DNA from: an uncultured Lachnospiraceae bacterium
Lineage (GTDB): Bacteria > Bacillota_A > Clostridia > Lachnospirales > Lachnospiraceae
Reading direction: 5' to 3'
Assembly (NCBI GenBank): GCA_902767195.1
Contig: CACXGS010000313.1
Coordinates: 1-7,998, forward strand
Length of the DNA stretch: 7,998 nucleotides
Position 1 is the first letter of the stretch. Every line of letters starts with the position of its first letter. The notes under the pieces were generated by a model. That model ran no database searches. It had not been told where the DNA came from and worked only from the letters and a program-made list of their open reading frames with translations. Made by a program: the position numbers and the translations under genes. Positions 1 through 6,479 of the stretch are shown one piece after another.

Positions 1-346
1 AGAGGGGGAATTCATTGATGACAGGAGCGTCAACCATCTCAGCTTTACTGGCGGTAAGACCGCTGCGGGCAAATTTATCCGTTACTTTATTTCCTGATTC
101 CACGCCGAAATAATCGGCTTCTACAACATGAGCTGCATCCGCAATACTGACGGTAAAGGCTTTTCGGGCCTTAATGTTCTTCACAGTTTTATGACTTTCC
201 GTCAGATTCAGAGCGACGGTATCCCTTTTCTGCATCGTGCCCCAGGCAGCATTCATAACATTGACACTGCCGTCTTCGTTGTAGGTCGCAACCATAAGTA
301 CCGGCATCGGAAAAATTCCCTCGGTGATATTAAGCTTCGTTCTCAT
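1..346 (-). CDS. Flavin reductase-like protein (FMN-binding split barrel), N-terminal part
   Basis: The gene starts with ATG at 346-344 and leaves the window at base 1, so only the first 115 residues are seen; this family is usually about 180-210 residues. A strong AGGAGG site (355-360 on the opposite strand) precedes the start. The translation begins MRTKLNITEGIFPMPVLMVA and continues with a 'N-x-M-N-A-A-W-G' stretch followed by 'L-N-L-T-E-S-H-K-T-V-K-N-I'. This is the usual beginning of the flavin reductase/flavoredoxin split-barrel family, where these strands contact FMN. Family members reduce flavin or pass electrons from NAD(P)H in the cytoplasm; the exact substrate cannot be told. The gene is divergent from an HxlR regulator that probably controls it. 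Family assignment is fairly sure; specific function is not. Confidence 0.8.
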   Translation of the reverse strand, partial: MRTKLNITEGIFPMPVLMVATYNEDGSVNVMNAAWGTMQKRDTVALNLTESHKTVKNIKARKAFTVSIADAAHVVEADYFGVESGNKVTDKFARSGLTASKAEMVDAPVINEFPL

Positions 347-371
347 TTCAGATACCTCCTTTTCGTTTTGA

Positions 372-400
372 TTGACAGGAACGAACATCTTGTATATAAC
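372..400 (+). promoter_or_regulatory. Promoter of the HxlR regulator gene
   Basis: TTGACA (372-377), a 17-bp spacer and TATAAC (395-400) make a near-consensus sigma-A promoter. The predicted RNA start near 407 leaves a leader of about 64 bases that contains the repeat at 426-457, so a protein bound there could block its own gene. Confidence 0.65.
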
Positions 401-426
401 TATAATAGAGTTGGAAAATAATTCAA
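399..426 (-). promoter_or_regulatory. Candidate promoter of the flavin reductase-like gene
   Basis: On the minus strand TTGAAT (426-421) and TATAGT (404-399) are separated by 16 bp, a fair match to a sigma-A promoter. The start would fall about 45 bases before the ATG. It overlaps the -10 of the divergent promoter, and its -35 touches the inverted repeat at 426-450. Confidence 0.5.
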
Positions 427-457
427 GTACTGTCATTTTTGACAGGTACTATCATTT
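426..457. promoter_or_regulatory. Candidate HxlR operator: inverted and direct repeat
   Basis: AGTACTGTCA (426-435) and TGACAGGTACT (440-450) form an inverted repeat with a TTTT centre and one extra G in the right arm. GTACTGTCATTT (427-438) is also repeated as GTACTATCATTT (446-457) at a 19-base period, so binding sites on one DNA face are possible. The block lies between the divergent promoters and in the HxlR leader. DUF24/HxlR proteins commonly bind such dyads next to their own gene; assignment to this protein is inference. Confidence 0.55.
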
Positions 458-470
458 AGGTAAGTGAATT

Positions 471-803
471 ATGATTAAGAAATATATCGATAAAGCGAAC
501 TTTGAAGATACCGGTTTCAGCTACACATTATCTCTCATATCCGGGAAGCACAAAATGGTCATCCTGTATTGTCTGATGGAATACGAAACTGTGCGGTTCA
601 ATGAGTTGAAACGTTATCTGAGGAATATCTCTGACAAAACACTTAGTCTGAATCTTAAACAGCTGGAATCGGATAATCTGATCATCCGGACCGAGTACCC
701 CCAAATACCGCCAAAAGTAGAATACAGTTTAAGCAGCCGGGGCAAATCTCTAATGGATGTGTTAGACCAGCTGTGCATCTGGGGCGAGAATAACAGAGAG
801 TAG
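471..803 (+). CDS. HxlR/DUF24-family winged-helix transcriptional regulator
   Basis: This 110-residue protein has the usual length of the family. Visible landmarks are 'LISGKHKMVILYCL' (residues 22-35), 'RFNELKRYL' (42-50), the recognition-helix region 'SDKTLSLNLKQLESDNLI' (54-71), the wing 'YPQIPPKVEYSLSSRGKSL' (76-94) and a terminal 'WG' (104-105). Known relatives (YodB, HypR, HxlR) bind DNA as dimers and control oxidoreductase genes in response to electrophiles or other signals. Here the target is probably the divergent flavin reductase-like gene plus itself. The reactive cysteine near the N terminus of thiol-sensing members is absent; the only cysteines are C34 and C102. The ribosome binding site is weak (AGGTAAG, 458-464), which suggests low expression. 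A terminator follows directly. Confidence 0.88.
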   Translation: MIKKYIDKANFEDTGFSYTLSLISGKHKMVILYCLMEYETVRFNELKRYLRNISDKTLSLNLKQLESDNLIIRTEYPQIPPKVEYSLSSRGKSLMDVLDQLCIWGENNRE

Positions 804-806
804 ATA

Positions 807-876
807 ATCCTTGCGCAATCCTCTCATGATTGAAATCACGAGAATCCTGCGTCAGAGATTGAAGGATCCGTTTTTT
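807..876 (+). terminator. Long imperfect hairpin terminator after the HxlR gene
   Basis: Outer arms ATCCTT (807-812) and AAGGAT (862-867), middle arms CGCA (814-817) and TGCG (848-851), and inner arms TCTC-TGAT (822-830) and ATCA-GAGA (835-843) can stack. A six-T run follows at 871-876. It starts four bases after the HxlR stop codon. Confidence 0.65.
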
Positions 877-887
877 AGTGATAAAAT
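859..887 (+). promoter_or_regulatory. Candidate promoter of the MarR gene
   Basis: TTGAAG (859-864), a 17-bp spacer and TAAAAT (882-887) fit a sigma-A promoter, giving an RNA start near 894 and a 50-base leader. It overlaps the tail of the preceding terminator. No copy of the palindrome found at 1511 and 1578 lies here, so the MarR gene does not appear to be repressed through that site. Confidence 0.45.
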
Positions 888-943
888 AGAACAACCCGGT
901 TCGGAGAAAAATATTATATAACGAGAGATAAGGAATTATAACG

Positions 944-1390
944 ATGGAAACAGATAAAAACACACAAAATGATCCAACTTACGGAGAACAACTCTATAAC
1001 ATCCTATTTCAAATTATAGGAAATAAGAAAAACGCCAATCTCATCGAGAGCCTTCGGGGAGAGAATGCTGTACTGACATACCTGGTGCACCACCCCGAGG
1101 AGATTCACCCCAGTGAACTGGCGGAAAAGTTATCTCTTGTTCCCGGTCGAATGACCGATATTCTGAAAACACTGGAAAGAAAGGACATGATTCGCAGAGA
1201 AAAGGATCCGGAAGACCGCCGGCGGGTGCTGGTAATGATTACTCCCAAAGGCATCCGCAATGTGACGGAACGACGGGAACAGATCCGGCTGCAGTACAGC
1301 GGTCTATACGAGACCCTGGGATTGGAGAATACGGTAAAGCTGATTGAGCTGCTTGAAAAAGTGAATCGGTACTTTAATGAGAAAAAATGA
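944..1390 (+). CDS. MarR-family transcriptional regulator
   Basis: This 148-residue winged-helix protein has typical MarR length and layout. There is an N-terminal dimer helix (about 12-30), a helix-turn-helix 'HPSELAEKLSLVPGRMTDIL' (55-74), 'LERKDMIRREKDPEDRRRVL' (77-96) containing the wing with the characteristic D-x-x-D-R-R, 'ITPKG' (99-103) and C-terminal dimer helices. It contains no cysteine, so a thiol switch is excluded and a small ligand is the likely signal. An AAGGA site (929-933) precedes the ATG. Family members usually repress a neighbouring gene and let go when a carboxylate or aromatic ligand binds. The only same-strand neighbour is the synthetase at 1617, whose promoter carries two matching palindromes; this makes it the likely target and perhaps links the ligand to its substrate or product (inference). 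Confidence 0.9.
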   Translation: METDKNTQNDPTYGEQLYNILFQIIGNKKNANLIESLRGENAVLTYLVHHPEEIHPSELAEKLSLVPGRMTDILKTLERKDMIRREKDPEDRRRVLVMITPKGIRNVTERREQIRLQYSGLYETLGLENTVKLIELLEKVNRYFNEKK

Positions 1391-1401
1391 TAGAATAAGT
1401 T

Positions 1402-1454
1402 GCTGAAGTGACCGCACTCAGCGTAAGAGTCTTGCTTGCGAGACTCTTTTTTTA
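1402..1454 (+). terminator. Terminator after the MarR gene
   Basis: AAGAGTCT (1425-1432) pairs perfectly with AGACTCTT (1441-1448), extended by a G-C and a G-T pair around a CTTG loop, and a run of T follows. A smaller hairpin, GCTGAAGTG (1402-1410) with CACTCAGC (1415-1422), lies just before it. This separates the MarR transcript from the synthetase transcript. Confidence 0.85.
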
Positions 1455-1510
1455 CTTATTTGTGCATTTGTTGTAAAAGAAAAAGCAAGAAGTCTGAAAA
1501 TTTTGTTTAT

Positions 1511-1527
1511 ATTTCGCATTGCGAAAT
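1511..1527. promoter_or_regulatory. MarR operator 1 (perfect palindrome over the -35 box)
   Basis: ATTTCGCATTGCGAAAT is a perfect 17-bp palindrome (8-1-8). Its right half contains the -35 hexamer TTGCGA of the synthetase promoter, so an occupied site would exclude RNA polymerase. Size and symmetry fit a MarR dimer site, and a near-identical copy lies at 1578. Confidence 0.8.
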
Positions 1528-1547
1528 ACCAAACCTTCTGTTATACT
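1519..1547 (+). promoter_or_regulatory. Promoter of the synthetase gene
   Basis: TTGCGA (1519-1524), exactly 17 bp, and TATACT (1542-1547) form a good sigma-A promoter. The RNA would start near 1554 and carry a leader of about 63 bases that includes operator 2. The -35 box is shared with operator 1. Confidence 0.75.
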
Positions 1548-1577
1548 CGTGACTGTCGAAAATTCTTTTGACTATAT

Positions 1578-1594
1578 ATTTCGCATTACGAAAC
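1578..1594. promoter_or_regulatory. MarR operator 2 (in the leader)
   Basis: ATTTCGCATTACGAAAC repeats operator 1 with two changes and keeps the dyad TTTCG-CATTA-CGAAA. Its centre is 67 bp from that of operator 1 and about 32 bases past the predicted RNA start, so it may act as a roadblock or allow cooperative binding. Confidence 0.72.
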
Positions 1595-1616
1595 ATCAAA
1601 CAAGGAGAAGATAAAA

Positions 1617-4600
1617 ATGATTACAAGAGAAAACATTCATACACTGGGTGATCTGCTGGAAACAGCGGCACTGGATTTTGAGAACCAGGTTTTCATCCGC
1701 TATGAGAAAGACGGAATTATATATGAGAAGGGCTACCGCACCTTTGCTATGGATACCAGAGCCGTTATGCACTGGGCAGCGAACAAAAGCGGTGAGCTTG
1801 GGAAAAAACTTCATGCAGCCATGATTGGCAAGTGTGGTTATGAGTATCTTACTGTGCTCATGGGTGTCGCCTCTTCGGGCAATATCGCGATTCCGCTGGA
1901 TACCCAGCTGAGTAAAGAAGCATTCATTGAGAACCTGGAGCGTGCAGAAGCAGATATTCTGTTCTTTGATTATGAGTACCTGAGCGAGGCAGAATACCTG
2001 CTTGAAAAATGCAGCTGCCTGAAAGAAATCATCTGTATCCAGCAGCGCAGACACCATTTTTCAACGCCCCAGATTCACAGAGAATTCAGAGTGCCTTCCT
2101 TTGAATATCTTACAGAGCCCTCAGACTGTGCGCTCATCATTTTCACATCCGGCACAACCGGTCATGGAAAGGGTGTCATGCTCTCCCACGCTAACCTCCT
2201 GGACAACATGTTCAGTTCCGATGACGCAAGAGAGACCTGCCTTAGCGTTCTGCCTATCCACCATGTGTTCTGCATCAGCGGAGATCTCCTGCTGAACCTC
2301 CGTTACGGCAGTACATTGTGCCTGTGTGATGACATCTCTAAATTCTTATATTATATCGATCTGTTCCAGCCAACCATGATGCGTATCGTACCTATGATGG
2401 CAAAGATGCTTCTGAACAGGGTAGCGATTGCAGCAAAAAAACATCCCGACCAGGATATCGAGTATCTGAAGTCCCGGATCATGGGTTCCCGTCTGCACAA
2501 GATTGTCAGCGGTGGCGGTTACCTTTCCGAGACGCTGGCAAGGGGGCTTGCAGACCTCGGCGTTGTGACAGCCCAGGGCTACGGCATGACCGAATGCTCT
2601 CCCAAAATCGCTGCTCCGGATTACGGAAACATGGAAAAAATCGCTTCTGTCGGCAAACCTGTACGTGGCTGTCAGATTCGTTTTGTCGATGGGGAAATCC
2701 AGGTCAAAAGTCCTTCCGTCATGATGGGCTACATTAATGATCCTGAACTTACGGCAGAAGCTCTCACGGAAGATGGATGGCTCTGTACCGGCGACCTCGG
2801 ATACATGGACGAAGACGGATATCTTTATCTGAACGGACGTAAAAAGAACCTGATCATCCTCAGTAACGGAGAAAATGTTTCTCCCGAACTGATTGAGAAT
2901 AAATTTGACGGAGACCGCCTGATCCAGGATGTGATCGCTTTCGGGGAAGGCGACAGTATTTCCGTTGAAGTATACCCCAACTACGAATTCGCACAGGTCA
3001 ACGGAATTCGGGATATCGCCGCAGCGGTCAATGACATTATCACTCAGAGAAACGAGCAGCTTCCCTCTTATGCGAAGATTTCCGGCTGCACAGTACGAAA
3101 GACTCCTTTCCCCAAGACTTCTTCCAAGAAGATTATACGTAAAGCCTATTTTGACGATAAGATGGAAAGAAGCGCAAAGAAAGAAAAGCAGCTGCGCCCG
3201 ATTACAGAATTGCAGCAGCAGCTTTACGATATCGTGACAGCTGTTCTTGCAGAAGAATCCATCGGCACAGATGCCAACCTCTATCAGAATGGTCTGGACT
3301 CCCTGTCAAGCGTTATGCTGATTGAAGAAATCCAGACACAGCTCGACGTCAGCGTTACACTGACCGAGCTCATGGATAACAGTACCATCCTCAAGCTGGA
3401 AGAACTGATTCTGCAGAAGCAAGGTGAAGAAAAGGTTGATTACAGCCCTCGCCCGGCTTACCCGCTTACCAGTATTATGATGTATTTTTCCTATATCATT
3501 CCGGGCAATACCACCGGCAACCTTCCTTTTGCCTACCGACTGGATAAAAATGTGGACCTTGATCGCCTGAAAGAATCCTTCCGGACTCTGTTTAATGTAC
3601 ATCCGGTACTGAAGGGTATCATTAAACCCACAGAACAGAAATATTATGCTCTCTTCAGAGATGATGCAAGAGAAATCGACATTCCTGTCTACCAGTGGAA
3701 AGAGTCAGAGGTAGAGAAAAACATGCAGGCCATGCTTGTGCCCTTCCGCTACCGTGCAGACGACAACCTTGTGCACGTCTGCCTGGCTGAGACAGAGGAT
3801 TATAAGTATATGTTCTTTGATGTAGCCCATGTCATCGGCGACGGAATCACAATGAACGTTCTTATGGAAGATTTGAAAAAGATTTATGACGGAGAGGAAG
3901 TCCCCAAAGAGAAATATTCTTTCTATGAGTATATTCTCGATGCCAAGGCAAAAGAAGATGCCGGCATCCGCGACAAGGACTGCGAGGCTGTGGATGAACT
4001 GATGAAGGGTTACCGTATGCGGCAGACTCTCCTCACACGCCATGACAGACAGGATTGCAAAAAGGGAATCTACGGAGTGATCCGCAGAAGACTCGACCGA
4101 ATTGTCCGCAAGGAAATTCTTTACTATTGCAAGACCAACAATGTTTCTGAAAACGCCCTCTTCCTGTCTGCATTTAATTATACCGCAGCGCTCTTTTCTG
4201 ATGAGGATGATGTTTTTGTAAACAGTATTCACAGCGGAAGAACGGACGGCCGCTGGACAGGACTTGCAGGCTGCCTGTTCAAGACCTACCTTTACAGATA
4301 TCAGAGAGTTGCCCATGAAAAGGTTAATGAACTGGTTACCCGGGCCGGCAGTCAGATTATGACTACCATGAAGAACTACACTCCTATATCCAGGATGGGT
4401 GATATGTTCCTTCAGTACCAGGGAGATATTCTCTCTGTACCTACCCCCGGCGACGAACCCGGTGAGAGACTTCACTGCCTGCAGCTGGATTCATTGCCCT
4501 TCCATATGCAGATTATGTATGACGAGGATGGATTCTATACAGAGCTTCGCTACTGGGAGAACCGTTTTGACAGAGAGACCTTAGAGATCTTCCTCACCTG

Positions 4601-5210
4601 CTATGAGGAAATCGTCCGCGCAATGATGGAAGAAAGCTCGGTGCGCCGTCTCAAGCGCCACCTTCCTGAGGAGGTCTACCCGAAACATTTCCGCGTTTAC
4701 GGCGATGTGCTTAACAAAGAAGCCGGATTCAACCTTCTGCCCAACATTTCCAGGGACAGACGGGTCAAGGTTTACATCCTTGACGAATCCCAGAAAAAGA
4801 AACCCTACGGCGCATGGGGTCCCCTTTATGTCATGGACTGCGAGCCTTCGCAATTCAATGAAATCATTGAGAATCCTTATGGTCCCGGAACTCTCTACGC
4901 CACCGGTCTCAAAGGAAGGATCCTTCCCGACGGCACCGTGGACTTCCTGGAGAAGACGGGCCGTGAAGTTATGACAGATGGTGTCAACGGCCGAAGATTC
5001 TTTGATCTCAACAAAGTTGAAGAGAATCTTCTTGCCTGCGAGGGAATTCAGACCGCCCGGGCATATATGAAATATAGTACCGAGACAAACGAACTTATTC
5101 TCTATGCAGACATCACCGCAGAAGCAGATTTCGACAAGGCTGCCTGCCTTGAAAACCTCAAAGAGACCTGCACACCGGAACTCGTGCCGGCTGATCTCAT
5201 CGTCGCATAA
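1617..5210 (+). CDS. NRPS-like synthetase: adenylation - carrier protein - condensation - adenylation remnant
   Basis: This 1197-residue protein starts at ATG 1617, eight bases after AGGAGA. Residues about 15-525 are an adenylate-forming domain: P-loop TSGTTGHGKG (177-186), GYGMTE (321-326), TGD (391-393), NGRKKN (406-411) and PKTSSKKI with the likely catalytic Lys505. Its 'LPIHHVF' and 'LSNGENVSPE' stretches resemble acyl-CoA/fatty-acid ligases rather than amino-acid domains, and no clear amino-acid-binding Asp motif was seen. Residues about 530-605 are a carrier protein; Ser562 in GLDSL is the phosphopantetheine site. Residues about 613-1035 are a condensation domain: 'HPVLKG', the active-site motif AHVIGDG (737-743, usually HHxxxDG, catalytic His738 kept), then 'SGRTD' and 'GLAGCLFKTYLYR'. 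Residues about 1051-1197 resemble the end of a second adenylation domain but lack its core and key residues. There is no thioesterase or reductase. Expected role (inference): activate an acid, load it, and release it by C-domain transfer to a free amine or alcohol. A phosphopantetheinyl transferase must come from elsewhere. Transcribed alone under MarR control. Confidence 0.88.
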   Translation: MITRENIHTLGDLLETAALDFENQVFIRYEKDGIIYEKGYRTFAMDTRAVMHWAANKSGELGKKLHAAMIGKCGYEYLTVLMGVASSGNIAIPLDTQLSKEAFIENLERAEADILFFDYEYLSEAEYLLEKCSCLKEIICIQQRRHHFSTPQIHREFRVPSFEYLTEPSDCALIIFTSGTTGHGKGVMLSHANLLDNMFSSDDARETCLSVLPIHHVFCISGDLLLNLRYGSTLCLCDDISKFLYYIDLFQPTMMRIVPMMAKMLLNRVAIAAKKHPDQDIEYLKSRIMGSRLHKIVSGGGYLSETLARGLADLGVVTAQGYGMTECSPKIAAPDYGNMEKIASVGKPVRGCQIRFVDGEIQVKSPSVMMGYINDPELTAEALTEDGWLCTGDLGYMDEDGYLYLNGRKKNLIILSNGENVSPELIENKFDGDRLIQDVIAFGEGDSISVEVYPNYEFAQVNGIRDIAAAVNDIITQRNEQLPSYAKISGCTVRKTPFPKTSSKKIIRKAYFDDKMERSAKKEKQLRPITELQQQLYDIVTAVLAEESIGTDANLYQNGLDSLSSVMLIEEIQTQLDVSVTLTELMDNSTILKLEELILQKQGEEKVDYSPRPAYPLTSIMMYFSYIIPGNTTGNLPFAYRLDKNVDLDRLKESFRTLFNVHPVLKGIIKPTEQKYYALFRDDAREIDIPVYQWKESEVEKNMQAMLVPFRYRADDNLVHVCLAETEDYKYMFFDVAHVIGDGITMNVLMEDLKKIYDGEEVPKEKYSFYEYILDAKAKEDAGIRDKDCEAVDELMKGYRMRQTLLTRHDRQDCKKGIYGVIRRRLDRIVRKEILYYCKTNNVSENALFLSAFNYTAALFSDEDDVFVNSIHSGRTDGRWTGLAGCLFKTYLYRYQRVAHEKVNELVTRAGSQIMTTMKNYTPISRMGDMFLQYQGDILSVPTPGDEPGERLHCLQLDSLPFHMQIMYDEDGFYTELRYWENRFDRETLEIFLTCYEEIVRAMMEESSVRRLKRHLPEEVYPKHFRVYGDVLNKEAGFNLLPNISRDRRVKVYILDESQKKKPYGAWGPLYVMDCEPSQFNEIIENPYGPGTLYATGLKGRILPDGTVDFLEKTGREVMTDGVNGRRFFDLNKVEENLLACEGIQTARAYMKYSTETNELILYADITAEADFDKAACLENLKETCTPELVPADLIVA

Positions 5211-5233
5211 GTCCAGGATAGAGAAAAATCAGA

Positions 5234-5270
5234 AAAGGGAAGTTGGAATCATCGTCCAACTTCCCTTTAT
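5234..5270. terminator. Bidirectional terminator between convergent genes
   Basis: AAAGGGAAGTTGGA (5234-5247) and TCCAACTTCCCTTT (5255-5268) form a perfect 14-bp stem with a 7-base loop. A T-rich tail follows on the plus strand, and on the minus strand the stem is followed by TTCTGATTTTTC. It serves the synthetase gene and the convergent EIIC-like gene. Confidence 0.9.
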
Positions 5271-5327
5271 ATTATTTCTGAAAGGATGTGGCCATCCGGT
5301 GTTCTGTTTCAATTGGAATCTGATGAA

Positions 5328-6419
5328 TCAGCTCAGAGTCAGATCTCCATCTTCCACCCAGCCAAGCCTGCGGCATACTGCATTAATCGCCGGTGCCAGG
5401 ATAGCCGGCAGGATAAAGGAAATCAGGATCAAACCAATCCAGTCTGTTGCAGTAATGGCCGCTTTTGTCCCGGCCTCGATATCAGCAAGCCATCCCTGGA
5501 AGACACCAATCTGACCTACCAGGCCACAGGTTCCCATACCGGAATCGATGGCCGGTCCGTTCATCCTGAGATGAAAAACGCAGGTAGCAATAGGTCCTGT
5601 AATCGCAGATGCCAGGGTTGGCCCTATCCATATTCTCGGGTTCTTAACGATGTTGGGCATCTGGAGCATCGAAGTTCCGATTCCCTGAGATACAAGACCG
5701 CCCCATTTATTCTCCTTGAAAGACATGACAGCGAATCCCACCATCTGGGCACAGCAGCCTGCCACTGCAGCTCCTCCCGCCAGGCCCGTGAGACCCAGCG
5801 CAGCACAAATCGCTGCGGAGGATATCGGCAGAGTCAGCGCAATTCCTACTACGACAGACACCAGAATACCCATCAGGAAAGGCTGAAGCTCTGTGGCCCA
5901 CTTAATGATATCGCCAACCTTCATCGCCAGCTTCCCAAGAGCCGGTGCCATCAGCCATGACAGGAGAATACCGGCACCTATAGTCACCAGAGGAGTCACC
6001 AGAATATCCACCTTGGTCTCCTTGGAGATCATCTTACCAATCTCTGAGGTGATGATTGCAATGAAAAGAACAGATAAGGGACCTCCTGCTCCGCCCAGAG
6101 CATTGGCCGCGAAACCGACGGTGATCATGGAAAACGTAACAAGAGGGGGACATTTCAGCGCAAATGCAATGGCTACTGCCATAGCCGGACCGCTCATGGC
6201 CATAGCCAGACCGCCAACGGTGTAATCCACTCCGGATACGGTAGCAACGGTTGCTGTCAGGAAAGGAACATGAAAAAGGGTTCCAATCGTATTAATAATC
6301 GTACCAATCAGCAGGGAGCAGAAAAGGCCCTGCGCCATAGCTCCCAGAGCATCGATTCCATATCTCTGCAGGGAAATCTCTATATTCTTTTGCTTTAAAA
6401 ATTTTTTAAATCCATCCAT
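5328..6419 (-). CDS. PTS EIIC-family membrane protein, PfoR-like (PTS_EIIC_2)
   Basis: Starting at ATG 6419-6417 the protein has 363 residues; AGAGGTG (6432-6426) sits six bases upstream. A GTG at 6428 is in frame but overlaps that ribosome site, so I prefer the ATG. The protein is strongly hydrophobic with about eight to ten membrane segments rich in Gly and Ala. Typical landmarks near the C-terminal part are 'NPRIWIGPTLASAITGPIAT' and 'GPAIDSGMGTCGLVGQIG', as in the PTS_EIIC_2 group that includes Clostridium perfringens PfoR, named as a regulator of perfringolysin O. No EIIA or EIIB domain is fused or adjacent, so it may be an uncoupled transporter or a membrane sensor instead of a complete sugar PTS. 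It lies 60 bp after the NiaR-like gene in the same direction and is probably co-transcribed with it. Family assignment is good; substrate is unknown. Confidence 0.82.
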   Translation of the reverse strand: MDGFKKFLKQKNIEISLQRYGIDALGAMAQGLFCSLLIGTIINTIGTLFHVPFLTATVATVSGVDYTVGGLAMAMSGPAMAVAIAFALKCPPLVTFSMITVGFAANALGGAGGPLSVLFIAIITSEIGKMISKETKVDILVTPLVTIGAGILLSWLMAPALGKLAMKVGDIIKWATELQPFLMGILVSVVVGIALTLPISSAAICAALGLTGLAGGAAVAGCCAQMVGFAVMSFKENKWGGLVSQGIGTSMLQMPNIVKNPRIWIGPTLASAITGPIATCVFHLRMNGPAIDSGMGTCGLVGQIGVFQGWLADIEAGTKAAITATDWIGLILISFILPAILAPAINAVCRRLGWVEDGDLTLS

Positions 6420-6434
6420 ATTCTTCACCTCTTA

Positions 6435-6451
6435 AAACGATCGTTTACGAT
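6435..6451. promoter_or_regulatory. Overlapping palindromes before the EIIC-like gene
   Basis: AAACGATCGTTT (6435-6446) is a perfect 12-bp palindrome and ATCGTTTACGAT (6440-6451) is a second, overlapping inverted repeat. They lie between the NiaR-like stop codon and the ribosome site of the EIIC-like gene, where a protein or RNA structure could adjust expression of the second gene. No convincing -10 box accompanies them. Confidence 0.35.
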
Positions 6452-6479
6452 TGACAAATGAGATCGGGTGCTGATTGCC

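Noticed and set aside
682..963. 93-codon minus-strand frame across the HxlR end and terminator
   Set aside because: It crosses a terminator hairpin and two real genes, and its product shows no recognisable family.
1568..1573. TTGACT as a second -35 box before the synthetase
   Set aside because: The position 17 bp downstream reads AAACAT, a poor -10 box, and a start there would leave little room for the ribosome site.
1596..2057. 153-codon minus-strand frame over the synthetase start
   Set aside because: It covers the synthetase start, ribosome site and operator region, and its product is family-less.
3705..4475. 256-codon open frame on the minus strand inside the synthetase
   Set aside because: It lies wholly antisense to well-supported condensation-domain coding sequence, and its translation resembles no family I recognise; a shadow of biased codon use.
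5286..5960. 224-codon plus-strand frame opposite the EIIC-like gene
   Set aside because: The product is rich in Ser, Arg, His and Cys with no domain, while the opposite strand encodes a convincing membrane protein.
6429..6457. TTGTCA-17-TAAGAG as a separate promoter for the EIIC-like gene
   Set aside because: The -10 box is very poor and overlaps the ribosome binding site; read-through from the NiaR-like gene is more likely.
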